NCBI GenBank assembly: GCA_030062745.1
Contig: CP099854.1
Span: 10,628,014-10,692,013 of the forward strand
Source: Capitulum mitella
Taxonomy: Eukaryota > Arthropoda > Thecostraca > Pollicipedomorpha > Pollicipedidae
DNA: 64,000 nucleotides
Direction of reading: 5' to 3'
Position numbers and translations under genes: made by a program. The notes beneath the pieces are model-generated. The model had not been told where the DNA came from. It ran no database searches and was given only the letters and a program-made list of their open reading frames with translations. The first letter of the stretch is position 1, and every line of letters begins with the position of its first letter. Shown here one piece after another: positions 37,501 to 49,500 of this stretch.

Positions 37501-40500
37501 CACGCGCCGCGGCCGGCCCACATCCTCACCAACCCGCTGTCGTCGCCGCAGTTCGAGATCCCGCTGACTCCGCCGGACACGCTGCCGTCGCCGCCGCGGC
37601 CGGCCGCCGCCGCCGGCGCGCGCTGGCGGCTCGGCGCCGCCGCCCGGCAGTAACGTCACCGCTGCGCCTGGCGACGTCACGCCGTGACGGCCGGGGCGGT
37701 ATCGGCCGAGCGAGGAGGCCGCTGAAACTCGCGGCGACGCGGAAGATGGCCCTGGACAGACTCTGTGGACACGACACCTGGCCGGTCCACACTGTCCACG
37801 CCTGGCTTGAACCATCGGCCAGCAAGTGGGCACGGTCTGGCCTGAACCATCCGCGGCGCACCCGGCCGGCGGCGGCGCAGGCAGCCGCCGCCGCAGCCTG
37901 CAGAGAGCGGCCCGGACACGGCCTGGACGTCAGTCGTGTGGCGGCGCCGGCCGCCGAGGCCCCGGAGCTCCCGACCCGCCACCGTCCGGGACGACCTGGG
38001 CTGCCGTCAATCGCGGCGATCGTGGCGGGAAACAGAGCGCAGCGGCGAGCCACGGCGCAGACGCGTCCGGCAGCGGCACGTGACGCGGCGCCACGTGCCG
38101 CCTGACAGGGTCGCGGGACGCACGACGGCGCGTGTTACGGACGCCCGACTCTTGACGTGAGACACGTGATCTGCTTCTGGTGTCCAAACTCTCCACCCCT
38201 CAGCCTCTGGTTCAAGATATCCGTCTGCTTTCGAATTGCACCGGCTGGGCGAGGTACGTTCGCTCCAATTGTCGCCCGTTTTCCACCCCGTTCTTATATT
38301 GGAGGCCGATACTTTAAGCCCGTATGAATTTCGTGATACTGCATCCATTCCATCTCGGTCTAGCTTGACGAATGCAGCTTAAACCATGCATGCTACACAG
38401 TGCGTGGAATTTTTCCACATATGACGACAGATTCAAGTTTCTCGCACGCGACCAAGCCATAGACGACCGCGACATCGCTTCTGGCTCTTTCTCATCCCTG
38501 TTACCATCTCACGTACGATCTCACTACCCGCCGCCAGTGCTGCCACCTGTTATGAGCTTTTGCTATCCACCGCCACGGCCGGTGCTGCCACCTCTTGCCA
38601 ATTTTCCGAACCAGCTTCGGTCGGGGCGCTGCGCCGCCTGGCCGCTGAGGCCGCGTTCCGTACTCAGGACACCGTGTCCGCCGTAGCTAGGGGGCGGAAA
38701 CGCCCGCCAGGCGCCGCTAAATCTCAGCCTGCCCAGCGTGGCTGCGATCTCTCGGCGCGCCACAGTTCGTCATGACTGCGCGACGATCGGCGCGGTTCTC
38801 GTTTTGCGTGAGGAACGTTGCTCGTCGGTCCTATCCGACCGGGCACGAGCCCGCCGTGTCTTGCCTCTGAGGCAGCCGAGACGGTCCGAACTCCCAAATA
38901 CACGGCTGGAGAACCGAGACTATGTTTACCGGCGCAGAAGGGGCAGGAGCACCAAACGAAACAACGTATTCCGCACCGTCAAACGACAGCAACGTCCATC
39001 ATCTCGTAATCTAGTACGTCCAAGTACTTACAGAACGACTATACCAGATGGCTTAAGAACATGACACAGCCACTGCATCATGTTCGTTGGCAAGACTTTC
39101 CAATCCACCGGCTTATGTCGCAAATCAAAACTCGTAACATCAAAGCCGTCAAAATTTACGCACGGCAAATCACAGAAGTTAGCCAACTCCCCGTTTATAT
39201 CCACGGGTCTAAAACGCGTCGAACAACATGCAAACAAGTCCACATAACTTCGGCGCGTCCGCATACGAAATACACCGGCACATCATCCCCGGGCATGTTC
39301 AGAGCCCCGTTCATAAACTGACCCGGAGAGCGCCAGACGACGTTCATAAACTAATCTACGGAGTCACCCAAATCATCTCGACGGGCACACAAAGTTACTT
39401 CGCAGTTACACTGCCAGGCCCCGAAGTAAGTCTCTTGTTGGACGGACTTGATGAGAATGTTCTAATGAAGTTTGTTCACACTGAAGTTTGCTCTTGAGAA
39501 GATTGTTTACCGTTTCTGTAAACAATCGATCATGGCCTTGCAATCAGCACGCCAATTTCCATGCATCATGCTTCCAGTGGAGTATGCGATATATGTTCGC
39601 AGCGAAACGATCGACGTTCAAATGCCGTCCGAAACCTACGCGGCTAACATTTCTCTTCGGTTCAAGCGTCGGGATCTCTCGAAAGAGGCTCGCAAACAGG
39701 GCTCGTGTGTGTGTGTGGGGGGGGGGGGGTGGTTAGCGTGGCGGCAGGATGCCGTGAGCAGCTCGCCCGCTATCACCCAGCCCACCATCAAAACACCGGC
39801 CAGCGCCTAAACCGAATGGCGGGCCGCTGCCACCAACCCGTGACCTTCGTGACCCCCGCAACAACACGTGACGACCAGGTCAGCAGGTCAGGGGGCGGAC
39901 ACGAGACGGTCCCCCTTCCCCTGGCCTTCAAGGTGACCATGTGCAAGGGGAGGCGATGCAGCACTACCCGACCCCTTCGTGTATCTAAAGCTATTTCGCA
40001 AACGCAAAACGCGCGGACCAAACCAATTTCATTTCCAACGTGCAGCACATAAAGATACGTGACAAACGAGGTCCTATTGCATACCAGTCACTCCTGCTAC
40101 ATCAGCGGAACACGTTTGTGATGATCAAACACGGCCGACCTCGTCCAGCGTGATGACTGGATCAGTCTGAAGTACGCGGATCTATGTTATACTGGCCAGT
40201 GGTAAAAATGCTGTTTTAAAGGGCTGCAGGCCATGTCAGCGACATCAAAACTGACTGGCGGAACATTAACCTAGACCACATGTCTACAACAGTGATTTCT
40301 TCGTAGTCACGGTGACGAGTCACATCACGGCCAGCTCATTAAAGTAATAACATTTATATGAAACTTCAGTTCCCCTTCCCCGAAAACGCAGTTAAGGTAG
40401 TAAAAACCAACAGGCAACTAACTTATGGGTCAGAGCTTCTCTAAATAGCAACTGTATCGTCAAGGCAAACGAAACGATAGAAAATGGCGCAGCGTAGGAC

Positions 40501-43500
40501 ATACCCTCTTGTTGGCAGCATCGGCTAAGTTGCTCATATCCCCGAAACGCAGTCACTTGCAACATGTATAAAAACAAGGCTGCAAGCACCAACTGCAGGT
40601 ATGTGCAAGCCGTGCAACGGGCTTAAAATGCACGAATGAATCAAAGCGAATCTAACAGAACGCATGACATACAGGGCAACTTCAGCATGCGTGCTGTCCA
40701 CATCACATCACAACCATGATATCACGATCACCAAATCACGGCTGCCACATCACAAACATCATGTCATAACCATCGCATCAACACCATCAAGTCACAACGG
40801 CCAGGTCATCTCAGTTATCACGAGTGACATGAATGCATTCATTGCCTAGCATAGACTTCCTATGGCAAGAGCAACAAAACGGCAAACCACGACGAGCCGC
40901 TGCTGACGAACTTGACACGTCGTACGACAAAACAATCGCCACAGGTCAAACCAATGACACTCTAGAATGAGTACCATGTACCATGACTAATTATGATACA
41001 TGACTAATTTGTACCATGGCTTACGCAACCGCTTAATCCCAAAGACACAACGGTGCAAAAAAAGTCTTCGGAGAGATAATTTCCCTGAGGGGTTGAGGGA
41101 AACAACACACATGGCTAGTAGCCATCTACTGATGACCCAGCCCTGGCGTCGGCCGCGGCCACTTCGTCACAGACATAGCCTGTCCCGTTCAATTCGCCAG
41201 CACGCCAGTCTGCCGCTGCCCGCCTCCGCGTCGTCCCACACAGCGAAGGCGGCGGCGGCGGCGGCCCGGCGGGCGACCGCTTTAAATTAATCCAGGACTG
41301 GACCGCTGCGGTAATTAGCCGCTAAAACGAAGCAGCGCGACTGCGGGAGGGGGGGGGGGGGCTTACGCGGCCGGTAGGATGTCTTTATGCGACTACGGTG
41401 GAACACTGGCCGTCTTAACTGATACATTACTGCCGTGGCAATGCGATGAAGTACGGCTTTTCTGTGTGGCGTTCAAATGAAGCGTGGCGCCAGGACACTC
41501 AGTCAAAAGGCAGAAATAACCGACCCGGCATCGCACAGCACGGCCACTGCTGCTGAGCACGCCCAGCGTCAGTGACGTGTCTATCACCGACATCAGGTGA
41601 TCACTGACCACAGCGGATCCGCCGACTCGGCGAGGTCACGAGGGACACCACAGGCGCCTGGCTTCGCTGCGGAGAGCCGGCCGCGGGACGGTCCACGTCA
41701 CCACCAGCCCGCGAGGGCCCCTCCTGCCCGGCCGCCCTGCCCGCGTCACCGTGTCACCGTGTCACAGCGATCATGTCAGTCCCCGCCCGGCCACAGACGT
41801 ACCGGGCGTACGTACCGATCAGACGATGTCAGTATCATTCTCTGTGTCAGCGTCCGTGTCAGCGTCAGCGTACGTGCGGTGCGCTCCACGTCCGGCAGGT
41901 CCCGGTGTCAGTCAGTGTTGGTGTCAGTGTCAGCGTCCGTGTTGGTCGCCGGCCCGTGCGCTGGCTCCACTCTGCCGGTCAATACTCAGCCTTCGCCGAG
42001 CGCCCCGGGCAGTGGCAGCTGATTTTACAGCCGCCCAGCGCCTCCAGCCAGGCCCCACCAGAGGGAGTCCAGACCCACTCAGACCCACCAGAGGGAGTCC
42101 AGAGCCACTCAGACCCACCAGAAGGAGTCCAGAGCCACTCAGACCCACCAGAGGGAGTCCAGACCCACTCAGACTCACCAGAGGGAGTCCAGACCCACTC
42201 AGACCCACCAGAGGGAGTCCAGAGCCACTCAGACCCACCAGAGGGAGTCCAGAGCCACTCAGACCCACCAGAGGGAGTCCAGACTCACTCAGACTCACCA
42301 GAGGGAGTCCAGAGCCACTCAGGCGCACAAGACGGAGTCCAGAGCCACTCAGACCCACCAGAGGGAGTCCAGAGCCACTCAGACCCACCAGAGGGAGTCC
42401 AGAGCCACTCAGACCCACCAGAGGGAGTCCTGATCCACGCAAACCTCACCAAAGCGGAGTCCAGACCCACTCGAGGCTCCACCAGAAACAGTCTAGACTC
42501 ACTCAGACCCCACTAAAGGGAGTTCAGACCCACTCGGGGCTCCACCAGAGACCGTCCAGACCCACTCAGGGCCCATACCAGACCACATGAGCGTTCTGTC
42601 CAGGGTGCCAGGCCCAGTGGCAGAGCGCTGCTGTTGCCACGAGCAAACGGCAGGGCTGGGTCTCTAGCGGCGGCCAGACAGGGGCCGGAATGGCGTACAG
42701 CGGTTGCCATGTGTGACACACTCGAATGCAGGTCCAGGAAAGTGGCTTAAACATTCAGGTCAAACGCAAATCCAATATCCATCCAGACCAGCTGCCTGAC
42801 AATACGCGCAACCGTCACGCAACGAACGAGTGAAAGAAGTCGGCAGACTGCTGCACTGGACGTTTAAACGAATTCTGAAGCACGAAGCAAACGAGGCAGA
42901 AGGACGAAAACGTGACCGCAAACTTCCCACCCTGCCTTGCGAAACTGAGGAAAGAACTACAAAGCAAATATCCATGAGTCGAGATGGAATTCGGTCAAGG
43001 TCTGGCTGTGTGATCAGTGTGACAGACCATGGTGCCGGACCAGCAAGGCAGTCATTGACCGCAAAAAGCCCGCACAACACGAATTCTTTCATTCTGTAAG
43101 TAAAAAGCCTGCCGATGGATTCGCGCGTGTACAACCATTCACTGGACGCCTCCACAGACGGGGGAGCATAGCGCCTATTCTCGTCAAACGGCAGCAGCCT
43201 GGAACGGCAGCCCGGCCGGTCAGCCGATTTCGGCGTCGGTCGGGGAGAGGGCGTGCCCCTGCCCGGGCCTGGGCAGGGCCGGTCCAGGTGTCGACCGTTT
43301 GACTGCCAACCGGCCGACTCCGACGATCAATAGCCCGCTGGGATCGCCCAGCGGCCGCGGCGCCGGGAAACAGACCGCACGGCAACACAGGCGGGACTCC
43401 GGTCACAGGCAGGCGAAACTCCGGTCACACAGGCGGAACTCCAGTCACAGACAGGCGGAACTCCGGATACAGGCAGGCGGAACTTCGGTCACAGAGACAG

Positions 43501-46500
43501 AACTCCGGCAACAAAGAGACGGGATTCCGGTCACAGAGACGGAAATCCGGTCACAGAGACGGAAATCCGGCCACACGTGTGGAACTCCGGTCACAGAGAA
43601 GCGGAACTCCGGTCACAGTGACGGGCCTTCGGTGACACAAGCGGAACTATGATCACAGACACGGAACTCCGGTCACACAGGCGGAACTCTGGCCACAAAG
43701 GCATAGCTCTGGTCACAGAGAAATAAGTCCGGCCACAGTGTTTTCGCCGCTAGTGGGTCCAGACGCAGTCATTTCCGCTCAGTGGCCACCTCAGTACACC
43801 TGTGACCATGTGTGTAGCCATGTTTCCAGTAACTGGGGGAGAAATCAGAATCTGGAGGATGGTCTGACCCAAAATCATATTTTTCAGCGGGAAATTTCGA
43901 AAAAAAATCACTTTCCGACTGAAACTGGGGGAGGGGCAAAAGCCATTTTGCCACAATTGGAGGGGACATGTCCCCCAGCCCCCTCCCGGTGGTTACACCC
44001 ATGGCTGTGATTTATCACTGTACCTGTGGCCATGTAAGAATTTCTGTGACCGTTGCAGCGTCCGTGTGCCTGTCTTAGCATCTCTATGACCGTCCTGGTG
44101 CACCTATGACCATTTCAGCGTTCCTCTGTCCGTCCCTGTGACGGGCTGCACCTGTGACTGTCTCGGTGTCCCTGTGACCGTCTCGGCGTTCCTGTGACGG
44201 TCCCGATGTCCCTGTGACCGTCTCAACGTCCCTGTGACCGGCTGCACCTGTGACCGCCTCGGCGTTCGTGTCCCTGTGACCATTCCAATGTACCGGTAAC
44301 CGCCGTCGGCCGGTGCCTGTCCGGTACAGGCGCCTCCCGTGACCTGCTGTCCGTTTTTGGCCGCCACGGCCCACCTCAGGAAGGCGGCGCAATTTGGCCA
44401 GCCGCCGCCGGAAATAGCGGACCGCACCGGCCGGGCGTCAAGTGACACGGCCCGCCGGTCACGTGACCAGGCCCGGCCGGCCCGCCCGGCGGCCGGGTTC
44501 TGTGGCATCGGTGGTCCTGGGCTGGGTCGGTGGTGCGCTACCCGGGCCGACAGTTTTCGTCTATTTTGTGGAGGGGATATCGAGGTGATCAGCGTTCTAG
44601 CGGTCCCACGTGTGCCGGGACCCCGGGGAATGAGGGCTATCGTCATTTTGTATTGACCGCTTCGCTGACCTGGGCGCGTTGTTGCGTCATCTCGGAAACG
44701 TCGCGTCCCGCCAGAGTAAAGCGGCGCCCAGATGACGAAACACTCACCTTGCTCAACTCAGGGTCAGACGCAAAACGGAGATCACCCGCCTCCCGCGGGG
44801 ATTCAGGCACATGTCTACAGTGGTGGCGCTGCGCCGGTAATGCACATTTCCGGGGCGCAAATCTTGGCGCAGTTAGAGGGGGGACGTGGCACAGCCGGGT
44901 AGCTGTCGCACCTGTATGTGTCCGTGTCCGTGTCCGTTCTGTTCCAGGGTCCGTCCAGCCCTGTCCGTCGCCTCCTGGTCGAATTGACGTATGGTAGGTC
45001 CTGTCATTCTGGCTTGCGGGAGCGTGTGTGTTTGTGTGTCCTGGTGTGTGTCACGGGGTTTAAGGAGCCACGAGATCATAGTGAGTGATCTCCAAGTGAG
45101 CGTATGCTCTGTCTTTTTTCCCACGCAACTGTGAGTCTGGCGTAGTTCTGCGTGAGTTTTGTGCCGAATTATGGCGCTTTACCGCCGTGGCCAGAAATCC
45201 TTTTTGTGGCACATCTGCCGGTCCTGCGCTCCCAAAACGAAACGAAAAACGCCGCGAAAAGGCCGGGTAGCAGGCCGGGCTACGTCAGAGCAGCGATGAC
45301 GTCATCATCGCAGAGAGCAGCACGCCTCCCACACGGCTCGGCTGCACCCTGGCGCACGGTCCAGCGGCCTCCTCCAGCTGGCCAGCCGGACAATAGGGCC
45401 GACTACAGACAGCAGTAGGGCCGGCGGCGCGCGCGGAGCAGGGTGACCATCAGACTGGGCTCCCAGTGAGACGGTACTGCCCGCCGCGTCGCCAACCAGG
45501 GATCCCGACGGAATGCAGGCTATCCTCGTTTTGTGTCCGATTCTAAGCTGGCCGGGGTAACCATTACGCAACCTCTGCGCCCCTCTGCTCTGACGGGACA
45601 CGATCTCCCCGAGACGACGCAGTGACACGCTACGGCCAGCAAGGGATTCAACGCAAAAAGACATAGCTTGCATTCCATCGGGATCCCGGCACATGCCTGC
45701 CAACAGCGGGACGTAACCTCAGCCCGCATCACGCAGACGACAGCCCTGAGGTGGCGCCACTGACCTTCGGCGGCCTTGACCCTGTCCACGGCCGCCTGCA
45801 GATCCGAGTCGGTCCTCTTCTCCAGGTCTCTCAGCGCGGCCTTGTACTGGGCCTGGAGACACAGTGCGGGTCAGCGGGGTGGCCAGCATAATGCCCCAGG
45901 GCATAGTGTAAACAGACAGCACGCGGTGAGCAGAACACCTTCGGGGCACTGCCGTCCTGTACAAACCGGTACAACGGAAGAGGGGGCAAATCTGCACAAT
46001 CACGGACAAGTTGCACCTCTCCCCCGACCCCGGTTGCAGTGCATTGGGACATTTGAGACCCTCCTCACCAACTCACGGACTGTCGGACCACCTGCTGGAC
46101 CATCAAGAGCCCGACTGCGTGAAGTGCATTAAATCGAAAATGGGCTTTACTGATTTCCGGGCTTTGGGCATGATCATCGGAAAAAAACTTTTTATGTCAG
46201 GAGAATATGGGTCTCACACGTAAAACATATGCCGCAGTACTCGGCTTCTTGTTTCAGCTCTGTAGTCTTCTTCTCTCTGGCCATTTTCGGGAGGTGTACA
46301 GACGAAACGTTACGCAGGTTCTGTGCTTCCATAATCATGTGCAGAATGCAGTTGTCTTCTAGACACGGTTCTGAAGTTTCAGACGACAGCAGGCCGCGAC
46401 CTGATAGAAACTGCCATCCGACCTGGTCGATTTCACTTAGCAAGTCAAAAAGAGCCCGATTTGCAACTGATTTTCAAACGGAAGCTGGACGCCCCCGTAG

Positions 46501-49500
46501 CAAGCCTCCACCAATCTATGGCAGATGGCAGCCGAGCGGGGCACCGGGGTCCCAGAACACACTCACCATGGCGGCCTCGGCTCCCTCTTTTTGGTCCCGC
46601 ATCTCCACCATCTGCGCCGACATCGCCGACAGCTGCGCCGTCTTGGTCTCCACCTCCTGTCGACAATAACGGCTCAGGACTGCCCATCGTCGCAGCGGCC
46701 ACCAACAGCAAACTCAGTTAACAAGAACTGTCGATAGATGGCGATACGCGCACTCCGACTTCGGAAGCCGCAGGTGTTATGACGATGAGCCAAACGGGGA
46801 AGTAGGGGAGGGGAGGGGGGCACTGACGACAGATCAATGGGGTAAAGAGGCATGGTTCAGTCGTGTTCACAAGACCCCCGGCAGAGATGATCCATTCAGC
46901 TCCGTCACTACAGCCTGCGGTCAACGTCATAACATAGCCAGACAGAGCAAACCCTCCAAAGGCGATAACCAGGAGAAAGAGCTGCAGACCGGCCAGACAG
47001 ATCGCGACACGACACACGCCTAGTCCACTACGTTCAGGACAAAATCAACTTCACTGGCGAAACCGAGCGCACGATGCCTACGACTTATGATCCACCCGCT
47101 GAACTCAACTACGCTGAACTACGCAACGAACCGCGAAAACACGAAACATGCAGGGCGGCTTTCACTGCCCCAACAAACACTGCCAATCCTGAGACACGTC
47201 TGATACCCCGCGGCCCAGACTCTGCGCACGCCTAGCGCTCCGAGCAGTGCAGACCCCCGAGGCCGGCGAGACCACAGCTCACATACAGGCCGGCCATTAA
47301 TCAGTCCGAGGTCCTCCCCAATATCGACCAGTTCAGCACACCGGAGGGTGTTGGGCGCCGCCTCAGTCCCAGCCAGTTTAGCTCACCTCTCTGAGGGTAT
47401 CGAACACCGCCTCAGTCCCGGCCAGTTTAGCTCACCTCTCTGAGGGTATCGAACACCGCTTCAGTTCCAGCCAGTTTAGCTCACCTCTCTGAGGGTATCG
47501 AGCCCGCTTCAGTCCCGGCCAGTTTAGCTCACCTCTCTGAGGGTATCGAACACCGCTTCAGTCCCGGCCAGTTTAGCTCACCTCTCTGAGGGCATCGAAC
47601 ACCGCCTCAGTCCCAGCCAGTTTAGCTCACCTCTCTGAGGGTATCGGGCCCCGCCTCAGTCCCGGCCAGTTTAGCTCACCTCTCTGAGGGTATCGAACAC
47701 CGCTTCAGTTCCAGCCAGTTTAGCTCACCTCTCTGAGGGTATCGAACACCGCTTCAGTTCCAGCCAGTTTAGCTCACCTCTCTGAGGGTATCGAACACCG
47801 CTTCAGTCCCGGCCAGTTTAGCTCACCTCTCTGAGGGTATCGAACACCGCTTCAGTTCCAGCCAGTTTAGCTCACCTCTCTGAGGGTATCGGGCCCCGCC
47901 TCAGTCCCGGCCAGTTTAGCTCACCTCTCTGAGGGTATCGGGCGCCGCCTCAGTCCCAGCCAGTTTAGCTCACCTCTCTGAGGGTATCGAACACCGCTTC
48001 AGTCCCAGCCAGTTTAGCTCACCTCTCTGAGGGTATCGAACACCGCTTCAGTCCCAGCCAGTTTAGCTCACCTCTCTGAGGGTATCGAGCCCCGCCTCAG
48101 TCCCGGCCAGTTTAGCTCACCTCTCTGAGGGTATCGAGCCCCGCCTCAGTCCCGGCCAGTTTAGCTCACCTCTCTGAGGGTATCGGGCCTGCCTCAGTCC
48201 AGCCAGTTTAGCTCACCTCTCTGAGGGTATCGAGCCTCGCCTCAGTCCCGGCCAGTTTAGCTCACTTCCCTGAACGTGGTGAACCCCTCCTCAGTCCCGG
48301 CCAGGTAAGCTCACTTTCCTGAGTGTGTTGAACCCCTCCTCAGTCCCAACCGGTTTAGCTCACTAAACATGTTGAGCATCACCTCAATCCTGGCCAGTTT
48401 AACTCATTCCCCTGAGCGTGTTCAACATTACCTCAATCCCAGCCAATTAAGCTCTTCTCCCTGCGTGTGCTGAGCCCCAACTCAGGTCCTGCAAGTTTAG
48501 CTCACCTGAGCGTGTTAAGCCCCTCCTCAGTCTCGGCCAGCTTAGCTCATCTGAGCGTGCCGAGCACCATCTCAGTCCCGGTCAGTTCAGCTCACCTCTC
48601 TGAGCGTGCTGAGCTCGCCCAGCTGCCGGCCGAGCTCGGTCTCGTGGCGGCTGCAGTCGCGGTGCAGCTGCGCCACCTGCCGGGCCGACGACTCCAGCTG
48701 TCGGGTCTGCTCCTGGTGCCGCGCCGACAGCTGATTGTAGCGCGCGATCAGCTGACTGCCGGACGCAGGGGGAGACGTGGTCAGAGGGGCTCCGGACGTG
48801 CGAGGACGGCAGGCGACGCGGCCACCTCGTCAACGAATGTACGGAAAAGGGCGTCAACGGACGTTCACTGGCACAACGACAAGACGCCCAGCAGATCAGC
48901 GAAGATACAGAAGGAAAGTGCAGTCAGCTGATTACGTCCGCACGAAGAAAACACGGCAGAAGGACATCGGAACGGAGAAAGAGCCGCCAGCCGACTGAAC
49001 AGGGCTGGAGGAAAACGCAGTCAGATGACTCCTGACTGTAAAATGGATTTGCCCTCATACAACAGTGCTGCTGAGATCGGATACAGCAAACACCCAACAG
49101 CCAGTTTTCAGCGTAAATGAAATCAGTTGGCTGTGTCGCACTACGATAGAGTGTGTCACATTAAGTCGTGTTATGTCGCACACAAAAAACGTTCATTATT
49201 TCCGTCGCAAACTTGCAAAAACAAAACATATGGCCCACAGGGAACGGTCCGTCATCGACAGACGCAGGGTGACGGATAGGGCGTGGTGTCTGAGCCGGCT
49301 ACAACAGTGCGGTGAGGCACAGCGCTTTGACGAACAACGCTGGATGCCAGCGTGCACCAAAACGCAAACGAGTGACAGTTGCCAAAGTCAGGGCCCGCGA
49401 GAACGAATCCTGCGGCCGGTACCAGCGGTACCACTCACTCAGTCTTGATGATTTTCTGCTTGATCAGCTCCAGCACGCGCAGTTGTCTCCTGAGCTCCGC

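Noticed and set aside
41751..42590. Plus-strand ORFs over the 30-bp minisatellite
   Set aside because: Open only because the unit length is a multiple of three; no protein-like flanks or splice sites.
46192..46443. Minus-strand ORF between ICE1 exons 4 and 5 (MLSEIDQVGWQFLSGRGLLS)
   Set aside because: Exons 4 and 5 already join in phase; no clean splice sites that would include it.
46718..47017. Hydrophobic minus-strand ORF
   Set aside because: Lies in intron 3, with no splice support or recognised family.
47375..48240. CRISPR-like regular array
   Set aside because: The 49-bp units are contiguous copies with no unique spacers, and the sequence matches the ICE1 exon 3 donor edge; this is a eukaryotic minisatellite.
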